NCBI GenBank assembly: GCA_949292635.1 | Contig: CASEZY010000006.1 | Span: 62,001 to 126,000 of the forward strand | DNA from: an uncultured Methanomassiliicoccales archaeon | Lineage (GTDB): Archaea > Thermoplasmatota > Thermoplasmata > Methanomassiliicoccales > Methanomethylophilaceae | Reading direction: 5' to 3' | Length of the DNA: 64,000 bases | Shown: one piece after another, positions 8,106 through 15,802 of the stretch | Layout: every line of letters begins with the position of its first letter | Position numbering within the stretch: position 1 is the stretch's first letter | Translations under genes and position numbers: made by a program | The notes under the pieces: generated by a model | Seen by the model: the letters and a program-made list of their open reading frames with translations, nothing else | What the model was told of the DNA's origin: nothing | The model's database searches: none

Positions 8106-8423
8106 ATGGCAGACGCTACCGTAACCGTTGACGCCGGTGTATGCAGATTCAAGAGCGTGGTCATCGCGACCATGGACGACAACATGGACATCACATTCAA
8201 GGTGAAGAGCGAGTGTCCCATGGTGAGGGCCGCCTGCAAGGAGATCGGTCCGATCCCCGTGTTCGAAGCCGTGGCCATGCCCTTCACCGAGAACGCCGTC
8301 TATGCCGCCTGCTCGGGCTTCGAGCACGTTTCGTGTCCTGTGCCCTGCGCCATGATAAAGGCGGCCGAGGTGGCCGGCGACCTTGCTCTGAAGAAGGATG
8401 TGTCCCTGACCTTCGAAGAGTGA
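8106..8423 (+). CDS. Small conserved Cys-containing protein (DUF6951-like)
   Basis: 105 residues, five bases after the radical SAM gene and presumably in the same operon. It begins VTVDAGVCRFKSVVIA and carries six Cys (near residues 13, 37, 44, 68, 76 and 80), including SCPVPCAMIKAAEVA near the end. The pattern (VDAGVC...F, SECPMV, CPVPC) resembles a small protein found in methanogens that I recall as DUF6951; the number is from memory. Conserved Cys suggest metal or cluster binding. A partner role for the radical SAM enzyme is possible but unproven. Confidence 0.62.
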   Translation: MADATVTVDAGVCRFKSVVIATMDDNMDITFKVKSECPMVRAACKEIGPIPVFEAVAMPFTENAVYAACSGFEHVSCPVPCAMIKAAEVAGDLALKKDVSLTFEE

Positions 8424-8425
8424 AA

Positions 8426-10075
8426 TCAGGATGCCTTCTCGGCATCCTTCTTTCTGATATCCACTCTCTTGATCTTGCCGCTGATGGATTTCGGCAGATC
8501 CTTCACGAACTCCAGCGCCCTGGGGTACTTGTAGGGGGCGGTGTTGTTCTTGGTGTACCTCTGGAGTTCCTTCTTCAGGGCGTCAGACGGCTCGTACCCG
8601 GGTCTCAGGACCACGGTGGCCTTGACCAACTGTCCCCTTATGGGATCGGGGACGCCGGTTACAGCACACTCAAGGACGGCGGGATGCTCCAGCAGCACGC
8701 TCTCGATCTCGAAGGGCGAGATCCTGTAACCTGATGACTTGATGATGTCGTCGTTCCTGCCGGAGTACCAGTAGTATCCGTCCGCGTCCTTCCAGGCGAT
8801 GTCCCCAGTGTGGTGCCATCCGTCGTAGAGGGTGTTCTCGGTCTTGACTGGGTCGCGGTAGTACTCCTTGAAGATCCCGGGGACACGGGGGTCGATGCTG
8901 ACGCAGATCTCGCCCTCCGCACCCAGGGGCACCCTCTTGCCCTCTCCGTCCAAAAGCTCCACGCGGAACTGGGGGGACGGCTTTCCCATGGAGCCGGGCT
9001 TGGGCGTCATGCCCTTCAGGGTCCCGACGATGACGGTGCTCTCCGATTGCCCGAAGGCTTCCATCAGCTGCAGGCCGGTGGCCTTGTACCATGTCTCGTA
9101 GGTGTCGGGGTTGAGCGCTTCCCCGGCGATGCAACAGTTCTTCAGCGAGGACAGGTCGTGTCCCTCGATCCCCGCTTGGAGGTAAAGGCGGAACATGGTG
9201 GGCGGGCAGCAGAACGTGGTTATCCTGTGCTTCTCGATCATGTCCAGGATGTGGGACGGTTCGAACTTGTCGTACTCGTAGACGAACACGGCAGCCTCCA
9301 TGATCCACTGTCCGTACAGCTTCCCCCAGGCGTTCTTGGCCCAGCCCGTGTCCGCCACGGACCAGTGCAGGCCTTCGGGGTCCACCTGGTGCCAATACTT
9401 GGCAAGAAGGATATGACCCAGAGGGTATGTGTAATCGTGGATTGCCATCTTCGGGTTGCCGGATGTTCCGGAGGTGAAGTACATGAGGAAGTAGTCCTCC
9501 TTCCTGGTGGGTACCCTCTCCCATTCCTCGGATGCCGCCTCGACTTCAGCGTCGAAGTCCAGCCATCCCTCCCTGGGGCCGCCGGTGATGAACTTGACCA
9601 TGTCGGAAGGCATGTTCTCGGTGGCGTCCACCTGGTCGGCGATGTCGGCCTCCTTGGTGACTATGACCGCTTTGATATCAGCCGCCTTGACACGATATTC
9701 GATGTCATGGGGCTTGAGCATGTATGTAGCTGGCACAACTACCGCACCCATCTTGTGCAGCGCCACGGAGGCGTACCAGAACTGGTAGCTGTGCTTGAGG
9801 ATCAGCATCACGAAGTCGCCCTTCTTGATCCCGTGGGCCTTCAGCACGTTGGCGGTCTTGTCGCTGAGCCTCTTGATGTCGGCGAACGTGAACGTGTGCT
9901 CCTCGCCGTTCTCGTGTTGCCAGACCAACGCCCTGCGGGTGGGGTCGTTCACGGCGATATCGTCGATGATGTCGTATCCGAAGTTGAAGTCGTCGGGACA
10001 TACAATGCGGAGGTTCTCCAAGACACCGTCGTTGTCGAATGCCTCGCGGATGTACCTCTGGTTGATGTTCCTCAT
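8426..10075 (-). CDS. AMP-forming acyl-CoA synthetase (ANL superfamily), copy 1
   Basis: 549 residues, full length for medium-chain or aryl acyl-CoA synthetases. Motifs are the P-loop-like YFTSGTSGNPKMA near 200, the A5-type EAFGQSEST near 345, YDGWHHTGDIAWKDADGYYWYSGRNDDIIKSSGYRI near 420-455, and the C-terminal PKSISGKIKRVDIR with the adenylation lysine. It activates a carboxylic acid with ATP to acyl-AMP and then acyl-CoA; the acid is unknown. It is a close paralogue of the gene ending at 10242, and a palindrome cluster lies in front of it. Confidence 0.88.
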   Translation of the reverse strand: MRNINQRYIREAFDNDGVLENLRIVCPDDFNFGYDIIDDIAVNDPTRRALVWQHENGEEHTFTFADIKRLSDKTANVLKAHGIKKGDFVMLILKHSYQFWYASVALHKMGAVVVPATYMLKPHDIEYRVKAADIKAVIVTKEADIADQVDATENMPSDMVKFITGGPREGWLDFDAEVEAASEEWERVPTRKEDYFLMYFTSGTSGNPKMAIHDYTYPLGHILLAKYWHQVDPEGLHWSVADTGWAKNAWGKLYGQWIMEAAVFVYEYDKFEPSHILDMIEKHRITTFCCPPTMFRLYLQAGIEGHDLSSLKNCCIAGEALNPDTYETWYKATGLQLMEAFGQSESTVIVGTLKGMTPKPGSMGKPSPQFRVELLDGEGKRVPLGAEGEICVSIDPRVPGIFKEYYRDPVKTENTLYDGWHHTGDIAWKDADGYYWYSGRNDDIIKSSGYRISPFEIESVLLEHPAVLECAVTGVPDPIRGQLVKATVVLRPGYEPSDALKKELQRYTKNNTAPYKYPRALEFVKDLPKSISGKIKRVDIRKKDAEKAS

Positions 10076-10155
10076 AGAATTATCCCTCGATTCGGATGGA
10101 CTGGACGGTAGATTTGATCCATACTAATAAAGATGACGACGAAAAATGAGAAAAA

Positions 10156-10170
10156 CTACGAATTTCGTAG
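10156..10170. promoter_or_regulatory. Palindromic operator upstream of acyl-CoA synthetase copy 1
   Basis: CTACGAA-T-TTCGTAG is a perfect 15-base palindrome. A second copy with 13 of 15 matches (TTACGAAATTAGTAG) lies at 10188-10202, and a weaker one starts near 10221. Centres are about 32 bp apart, three helical turns, on the same DNA face. The site lies 81 bases upstream of the synthetase start at 10075, suggesting cooperative control, perhaps by the neighbouring XRE-cupin protein. Confidence 0.6.
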
Positions 10171-10187
10171 GCACATCAGGAGATGTG

Positions 10188-10202
10188 TTACGAAATTAGT
10201 AG
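10188..10202. promoter_or_regulatory. Second copy of the TACGAA operator
   Basis: TTACGAAATTAGTAG matches the upstream palindrome at 13 of 15 positions and is centred 32 bp from it. It sits between the stop of synthetase copy 2 (10242) and the start of copy 1 (10075). Confidence 0.5.
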
Positions 10203-10241
10203 AATATGTTTAAATAGATTTTACGAAAAACGGAGCAAGAA

Positions 10242-11900
10242 TCAGTTGCCCCTGTTTTTCGCCTCTTCGATGTCCTTGTTGCGGATCTCCACCCTGCGGA
10301 CCTTTCCGCTGATGGATTTCGGCAGCTCCTTCACGAACTCCACCACCCTGGGGTACTTGTAGGGGGCGGTCTCCCTCTTCGTGAAGTCCTGGATTTCCTT
10401 CTTCAGGTCGTCGGTGGGCTCCCAGCCCTCCCTGAGGACGATGGTGGCCTTGATGATCTGTCCGCGGACGGGGTCGGGGACACCGGTGACGGCGCACTCC
10501 AGCACCGAGGGGTGGAGCATCAGGGCGCTCTCGATCTCGAATGGCGAGATCCTGTAACCTGATGACTTGATGATGTCGTCGTTCCTCCCGACATACCAGA
10601 AGTAGCCGTCCTCGTCCCTCCAGGCCACATCCCCGGTGTGGTGCCAGCCGTCCCTGAGGGTTGCGGCGGTCTTCTCCGGGTCGCGGTAGTACTCCATCAT
10701 GATCCCGGGGACCTTGGGCTCGATGGAGACCACAATCTCGCCGTTCACACCGGCGGGGCAGTGCTTGCCGTTCTCGTCCACGATGTCCACCTTGAACTGC
10801 GGTGACGGCTTCCCCATGGAGCCGGGCTTGGCCTGCATGCCGTTGATGGTGGCAACGGTCAGCGTGGTCTCGGTCTGTCCGAATCCCTCCATGAGGGTGA
10901 GGCCGGTGGCCTTGCGCCAGGTCTCGAAGGTATCCGGGTTGAGCGCCTCTCCGGCGATGTTGCAGAACTTCAGGGAAGAGAGGTCGTGACCCTCCAGGCC
11001 GGCGTTGATGTACAGCCTGAACATGGTGGGCGGGCAGCACAGGGAGGTGATCCTGTGCTTCTCGATCATGTCCAGGATGTCGGAGGGGTTGAACTTGTCG
11101 TACTCGTACACGAAGACGGCGGACTCCATGATCCACTGTCCGTACAGCTTTCCCCAGACCGCTTTGCCCCATCCGGTGTCGCTGACGGTGAAGTGCAGAC
11201 CCTCGGGGTCCACCCTGTGCCAGTGCTTGGCGGTGAGGATATGTCCCAGTGAGTAGGTGTGGTCGTGCAGCACCATCTTGGGGTTGTCGGATGTCCCGGA
11301 GGTGAAGTACAGCAGGAAGGGCTCGTGGGCCTTGGTGTCCCTCCTCTCGAAGACCTCGGACGCCTTCTCAACCTCCTCATCGAAGTTCAGCCAGCCCTCC
11401 CTGGGCTCGCCCACCAGGATCCTGGTCTTGACCTCGGGGATGTCGGAGGCCTCCACGGCCTTGGACACCGGGGTCTGGTCGGTGCAGATGATGGCCTTGA
11501 CGCTGGCAGCCTTGACACGATACTCGATGTCGTGCTTGGTGAGCATGTACGTGGCCGGGATGGCGACGGCGCCCAGCTTGTGCAGTGCCACGATGGTGTA
11601 CCAGAACTGGTACCTCTGCTTGAGGATCATCAGCACCATGTCCCCCTTCCCGATGCCCTGGGAGGCGAGGAAGTTGGCCGTCTTGTCGCTGAGCCTCTTG
11701 ATGTCGGCGAAGGTGAACGTCCTTCCGCCGCCGTGGCAGCTGTCCCAGACCATGGCGACGCGGTCCGGGTCGTTTATCGCGATGTCGTCCACGATGTCGT
11801 ATCCGAAGTTGTAGTTCTCCGGGTAGTGGATCTTCATGTCGGTGAGGATGCCGTCCTCGCCGTAGGTCTCCTCCACGTATCTCTCGTTGATGCCCCTCAT
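10242..11900 (-). CDS. AMP-forming acyl-CoA synthetase (ANL superfamily), copy 2
   Basis: 552 residues from the ATG at 11900 (MRGINERYVEET aligns with MRNINQRYIREA of copy 1). It has the same motifs: YFTSGTSDNPKMV near 205, EGFGQTETT near 345, GWHHTGDVAWRDEDGYFWYVGRNDD and PKSISGKVRRVEIR. The start overlaps the stop of the XRE-cupin gene by four bases (ATGA), so regulator and synthetase are translated together. The substrate is unknown. The adjacent divergent 2-oxoacid oxidoreductase makes acyl-CoAs from 2-oxoacids, so both units may interconvert branched-chain or aryl acids and their CoA esters. Confidence 0.88.
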   Translation of the reverse strand: MRGINERYVEETYGEDGILTDMKIHYPENYNFGYDIVDDIAINDPDRVAMVWDSCHGGGRTFTFADIKRLSDKTANFLASQGIGKGDMVLMILKQRYQFWYTIVALHKLGAVAIPATYMLTKHDIEYRVKAASVKAIICTDQTPVSKAVEASDIPEVKTRILVGEPREGWLNFDEEVEKASEVFERRDTKAHEPFLLYFTSGTSDNPKMVLHDHTYSLGHILTAKHWHRVDPEGLHFTVSDTGWGKAVWGKLYGQWIMESAVFVYEYDKFNPSDILDMIEKHRITSLCCPPTMFRLYINAGLEGHDLSSLKFCNIAGEALNPDTFETWRKATGLTLMEGFGQTETTLTVATINGMQAKPGSMGKPSPQFKVDIVDENGKHCPAGVNGEIVVSIEPKVPGIMMEYYRDPEKTAATLRDGWHHTGDVAWRDEDGYFWYVGRNDDIIKSSGYRISPFEIESALMLHPSVLECAVTGVPDPVRGQIIKATIVLREGWEPTDDLKKEIQDFTKRETAPYKYPRVVEFVKELPKSISGKVRRVEIRNKDIEEAKNRGN

Positions 11901-12481
11901 TGCTTGGCACCGTCCTTCATCACAACGGCTATGAAAGTGCATCCGCCCTTGGAGGTGGCGATCATCCCGTGGGGCATGCCCGAGTTGTAGTAGACGCAGT
12001 CGCCCTCCCTGAGTTCCACCTCGCGTCCGTCATGGACGAACCTGAGGGTGCCCTCCAGGATGTAGTCCATCTCCTGGCCCACGTGGGTGGAGGTGGCGAT
12101 GGGCTTGTCCTGCTCCTCCTCGATGTACGGGGCGACGACCACGAAGGGCTCGGAGATCTTGTTCTTGAAGGTGGGGGCGATGTGGTTGTAGGTGAATCCC
12201 TGGCGCCTCTTCATGGGAAGACCGTGGCCTTTCCTGACCACGGAGCACTCGGAGAGGTGGGGGTTGTCGCCGGTGAGCAGCTCGATCATGTCGATGCCGA
12301 ATTTTTCGGCGCACTTGTACAGGAACGTGAAGGAGAAGTCCCTGGTGCCGGATTCGTACTCCCGGTACTCCTCGGGGGTGATCTCCAGGTATGCGGCCAT
12401 GTCCTGGATGGTGAAGTCGCAAAGCTCGCGCACGGCGGAGATGCGCTCCGCGATCTCGGTAATCTTGGGCTCTATAGTCAT
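11897..12481 (-). CDS. XRE-family regulator with C-terminal cupin domain
   Basis: 194 residues from the ATG at 12481. An XRE helix-turn-helix (VRELCDFTIQDMAAYLEITPEEYREYESG) occupies roughly residues 17-45. A cupin_2 barrel (STHVGQEMDYILEGTLRF, LREGDCVYYNSGMPHG) fills residues 130-180. A TATA-like sequence at 12503-12514 would start transcription near 12482, favouring this start over the ATG at 12490. It leads the operon with acyl-CoA synthetase copy 2, so it probably senses an acid or acyl-CoA and controls these genes, possibly also the divergent VOR operon. Confidence 0.85.
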   Translation of the reverse strand: MTIEPKITEIAERISAVRELCDFTIQDMAAYLEITPEEYREYESGTRDFSFTFLYKCAEKFGIDMIELLTGDNPHLSECSVVRKGHGLPMKRRQGFTYNHIAPTFKNKISEPFVVVAPYIEEEQDKPIATSTHVGQEMDYILEGTLRFVHDGREVELREGDCVYYNSGMPHGMIATSKGGCTFIAVVMKDGAKQ

Positions 12482-12566
12482 CGCACGCATTCCATCGCGC
12501 CATTATATTTATTGGGTGTGGCGTCCGAGGGTTTTGATTATATACCCGTGCTCATTCGTAGCACGC

Positions 12567-13232
12567 ATGGGAGTGCTGGAGAGAAGGGTGACCGTGATCT
12601 GCGGCCACTACGGTGTGGGGAAGACCAATCTGTCCATAAACCTCGCCATCGACTGTGCCAGATCCGGGGAGCATGTGACGCTTATCGATATGGATGTGGT
12701 CAACCCCTACTTCCGCTCTGCCGATTATTCCGAGATGTTGGAGCGTGTCGGCGTGAGGGTGATCGGCCCCAACTACGCCAACTCCAACCTCGACACCCCT
12801 TCCCTCCCCCCGGCGGTGAGGTCCGCCATCGAGGATGATGAGAGAGTGATCATAGACGTGGGCGGCGACGACGCCGGGGCCACCGCCCTCGGCGTATATG
12901 CCAGATACCTGAGGGATGCGGATCCGGAGGTGCTGTACGTGGTTAACCGCTACCGTTCGCTGACCACCCATCCCCGGGAGGCGGTGTCCGTCATGGACGA
13001 GATACAGAAGGTATCCGGGCTGAAGGCCACCGGCATCGTGAACAACTCCCACCTGAAGGGTCAGACCGATGCCAGGACGGTGGAGGACTCGATCCCCTTC
13101 GCGGAGGAGGTCTGCAGGATGACAGGGCTGCCGCTCAGGTTCATGACGGTACCCAGGGGGGTTTCCCTATTAAATAAAGGGTTACCAATGTACACGGTCG
13201 ACGCCTACGTCAGGGCGCCGTGGGAACAGTAG
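12567..13232 (+). CDS. P-loop ATPase at head of 2-oxoacid oxidoreductase operon
   Basis: 221 residues. Walker A is GHYGVGKT near residue 13, followed by LIDMDVVNPYFRSADY, typical of ParA/MinD-like or CobQ/CobB-type nucleotide-binding proteins; VIIDVGGDDAGA near 93 is the Walker B region. A TATA box (TTATATAC) at 12538-12545 lies 26 bp before the ATG, giving a leaderless mRNA. It is nine bases upstream of the ferredoxin subunit. A role in assembling or loading the Fe-S oxidoreductase is plausible but not shown. It ends in TAG. Confidence 0.8.
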   Translation: MGVLERRVTVICGHYGVGKTNLSINLAIDCARSGEHVTLIDMDVVNPYFRSADYSEMLERVGVRVIGPNYANSNLDTPSLPPAVRSAIEDDERVIIDVGGDDAGATALGVYARYLRDADPEVLYVVNRYRSLTTHPREAVSVMDEIQKVSGLKATGIVNNSHLKGQTDARTVEDSIPFAEEVCRMTGLPLRFMTVPRGVSLLNKGLPMYTVDAYVRAPWEQ

Positions 13233-13241
13233 GTGTGAGAA

Positions 13242-13448
13242 ATGCCCAAGGTGATTGTTGAGAATGATGTTTGCAAGGGCTGCGAGATGTGCGTCGCGGC
13301 TTGCCCCAAGGGCATCCTTGCACTTGATAAGAAGACGACCAACAGCAAGGGATACCATCCCGTTCACGTGACCGATCCGGAGGCCTGCATAGGATGCGGG
13401 TCCTGCACCATCATGTGCCCGGACATGGCCATCACCATCGAGGTGTGA
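13242..13448 (+). CDS. 2-oxoacid:ferredoxin oxidoreductase, ferredoxin (delta) subunit
   Basis: 68 residues with two 4Fe-4S motifs, CKGCEMCVAACPKG (residues 11-24) and CIGCGSCTIMCPD (residues 49-61). It is the electron-carrying subunit of the four-subunit enzyme formed with the next three genes and passes electrons from the TPP/Fe-S catalytic unit to soluble ferredoxin. It sits two bases before the alpha subunit start. Confidence 0.92.
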   Translation: MPKVIVENDVCKGCEMCVAACPKGILALDKKTTNSKGYHPVHVTDPEACIGCGSCTIMCPDMAITIEV

Positions 13449-13450
13449 GT

Positions 13451-14512
13451 ATGGGCGAGAAGGTGCTGATGAAGGGGAACGAGGCCATCGCGGAGGCGGC
13501 CATCGCCGCCGGCTGCAGGCATTTCTTCGGCTATCCCATCACGCCGCAGACCGAGGTCGCGGCATACATGTCCAAGAGGATGCCCAAGGTGGACGGCGTC
13601 TACCTTCAGGCCGAGTCGGAAGTGGCATCCATCAACATGGTTCTGGGGGCCGGCGCCGCCGGTGTCAGGGCCATGACCTCCACCTCTTCCCCCGGAGTGA
13701 GCCTGATGTCCGAGGGGATCTCCTACATGGCGGGTTCCGACGTTCCCGCACTGATCGTCAACGTCCAGAGGGGCGGTCCCGGCCTCGGAGGCATCCAGCC
13801 CTCCCAGGCTGATTATTTCCAGGCCACCAGGTCCACCGGCCACGGCGACTTCCACCTGCTGGTGTTCGCCCCGTCCACCGTCCAGGAGACCGTGGACATG
13901 ATCTCCGATGCCTTCGACCTGGCGGACAAGTACCGCATGCCCGCCATGATCCTCTCCGACGGCATGTTGGGCCAGATGATGGAGCCCGTGGTGCTCCCCG
14001 AGCCCAAGGACACCGTCCAGGACAAGCCCTGGGCCGCCAAGGGACACAACAACGAGAGGGAGCACAACGTGATCAACTCCCTCTATATCCAGCCCCAGAC
14101 GCTGGAGGACCTGGTCAAGAGGAGGTACGAGAAGTACGACTACATCAAGGAGAACGAGCAGAGGGCGGAGGAGTACCTGGTGGATGACGCGGAGATCGTC
14201 ATCGTCGCCTACGGCGCATCCGCCCGTGTCTCCCGCTCCGCCGTGGACAAGGCCAGGGCCGATGGCATAAAGGTCGGATTGATCCGTCCGATCACCCTGT
14301 GGCCGTTCCCGACCAAGGCGATCGACAAGGCGGCAGGCCACGCCAAGACCTTCCTGTCCGTGGAGATGTCCATGGGACAGATGGTGGACGATGTCCGCCT
14401 GGTGGTCAGCGGAAGGGCCCCTGTGGAGTTCTACGGACGCACCGGAGGGATGATCCCCACGCCCAAAGAGGTGTACGAACAGATCGTCAGGATGAACGGA
14501 GGTGACAATTGA
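13451..14512 (+). CDS. vorB: 2-oxoacid:ferredoxin oxidoreductase alpha subunit (VorB-like)
   Basis: 353 residues, the length of VorB/KorA-type alpha subunits. Key segments are FFGYPITPQTEVAAYM near 25, YLQAESEVASINMVLGAGAAG near 53 and TSSPGVSLMSEGISY near 80, with the C-terminal transketolase-like domain (VSMGQMVDDVRL) near 305. With the ferredoxin, beta and gamma subunits it oxidatively decarboxylates a 2-oxoacid (3-methyl-2-oxobutanoate if truly VOR) to acyl-CoA, or runs in reverse. 2-Oxoglutarate (KorA) is the alternative substrate; motif reading cannot exclude it. Confidence 0.85.
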   Translation: MGEKVLMKGNEAIAEAAIAAGCRHFFGYPITPQTEVAAYMSKRMPKVDGVYLQAESEVASINMVLGAGAAGVRAMTSTSSPGVSLMSEGISYMAGSDVPALIVNVQRGGPGLGGIQPSQADYFQATRSTGHGDFHLLVFAPSTVQETVDMISDAFDLADKYRMPAMILSDGMLGQMMEPVVLPEPKDTVQDKPWAAKGHNNEREHNVINSLYIQPQTLEDLVKRRYEKYDYIKENEQRAEEYLVDDAEIVIVAYGASARVSRSAVDKARADGIKVGLIRPITLWPFPTKAIDKAAGHAKTFLSVEMSMGQMVDDVRLVVSGRAPVEFYGRTGGMIPTPKEVYEQIVRMNGGDN

Positions 14513-15264
14513 TGACAGAGATCAAGGGCGGAAGGCCCCATGCATTGACCAAGGTGCCGTTCCACTACTGCCCCGGATGCACCCACGGCATCGTCCACAG
14601 GCTTGTTGCCGAGGTCATCGACGAGCTTGGCGTTGAAGGCAAGACCGTCGGCGTGGCATCGGTGGGATGCTCCGTCTTCACTTACAACTACTTCAACTGC
14701 GACATGGTGCAGGCCCCCCACGGCCGCGCACCCGCCGTTGCCACCGGCATCAAGAGGGCCAGGCCCGAGGCCGTGGTGTTCACCTACCAGGGTGACGGCG
14801 ACCTGGCGGCCATCGGAACCGGCGAGACCGTCCATGCGGCCACCAGGGGCGAGAACATCGTGGCGATCTTCATCAACAACGCCATCTACGGCATGACCGG
14901 AGGACAGATGGCCCCCACCACCCTGCCCGGGCAGGTCACACAGACCACCCCCTACGGAAGGGACGTTAAGACCGCCGGCAACCCCATCAGGGTCTGCGAG
15001 ATGCTGTCCACCCTGGACGGAGTCGCTCTGGCGCAGAGGGTCACCGTGGACTCGGTGAAGAACGTCAAGGCCGCCAAGAAGGCGATCAAGAAGGCCTTCC
15101 AGTACCAGATGGAGGGCCGCGGATACAGCATCGTAGAGGTGGTCTCCACCTGCCCCACCAACTGGGGAATGGCTCCCGTGGATGCGCTGCAGTGGATGAG
15201 GGACAACATGCTCCCGTACTATCCGCTGGGCGTCTACAAGGACGTCGGGGAGGGATCCGAATGA
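14512..15264 (+). CDS. 2-oxoacid:ferredoxin oxidoreductase beta subunit (TPP-binding)
   Basis: 250 residues from the ATG at 14512, overlapping the alpha stop by one base; a TTG immediately before is less likely. The N-terminal HYCPGCTHGIVHRL supplies the conserved cluster or TPP-side Cys. The TPP motif is visible as GDGDLAAIGTGE (near 103) and NNAIYGMTGGQMAPTT (near 122). It forms the catalytic core with the alpha subunit. Its last four bases overlap the gamma start (ATGA). Confidence 0.9.
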   Translation: MTEIKGGRPHALTKVPFHYCPGCTHGIVHRLVAEVIDELGVEGKTVGVASVGCSVFTYNYFNCDMVQAPHGRAPAVATGIKRARPEAVVFTYQGDGDLAAIGTGETVHAATRGENIVAIFINNAIYGMTGGQMAPTTLPGQVTQTTPYGRDVKTAGNPIRVCEMLSTLDGVALAQRVTVDSVKNVKAAKKAIKKAFQYQMEGRGYSIVEVVSTCPTNWGMAPVDALQWMRDNMLPYYPLGVYKDVGEGSE

Positions 15265-15791
15265 CCCTCAACATCCTCCTGGCGGGATTCGGCGGACAGG
15301 GCATCCTATTCGCAGGCAAGGTGATGGCCTACGCCGGCATGATGGAGGGCAAGGAAATCTCCTGGTTGCCTTCCTACGGCCCGGAGATGAGGGGAGGCAC
15401 CGCCAACTGCAGCGTCTGCATCTCCGACGACAAGATAGGCTCTCCGCTGGTCACCAACCCGGACGTGCTGATCGCCATGAATCTGCCGTCCCTGGAGAAG
15501 TTCGAGAACGAGGTCGTTCCCGGAGGCATCATCATCGTGGACAGCTCCATCATCCACAAGAAGGTGGAGAGGTCCGACATCAAGGTGATCTATCTGGACG
15601 CCACCTCCGTTGCGGAGGAGAACGGTCTGAAGGGTTCCGCCAACATGGTCCTCCTGGGAAGGATGTTCAAGGAGACGTCCTTCTGCTCATACGAGAACCT
15701 GGAGGCCGGTCTCCGCAAGAGCGTCCCCGCCAAGAAGGCCAACCTGGTGGACGGCAATCTAAAGGCCATAGCCCTCGGCATGGAGAGCTGA
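15261..15791 (+). CDS. 2-oxoacid:ferredoxin oxidoreductase gamma subunit
   Basis: 176 residues, beginning [20 protein letters not shown], the conserved nucleotide-like GFGGQG motif of the gamma domain. [23 protein letters not shown] near 35-57 is also typical of the family. It completes the alpha/beta/gamma/delta set and starts by ATGA overlap with the beta gene. An MFS transporter follows 11 bases later. Confidence 0.9.
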   Translation: MTLNILLAGFGGQGILFAGKVMAYAGMMEGKEISWLPSYGPEMRGGTANCSVCISDDKIGSPLVTNPDVLIAMNLPSLEKFENEVVPGGIIIVDSSIIHKKVERSDIKVIYLDATSVAEENGLKGSANMVLLGRMFKETSFCSYENLEAGLRKSVPAKKANLVDGNLKAIALGMES

Positions 15792-15802
15792 ACGCAGGAG
15801 AC

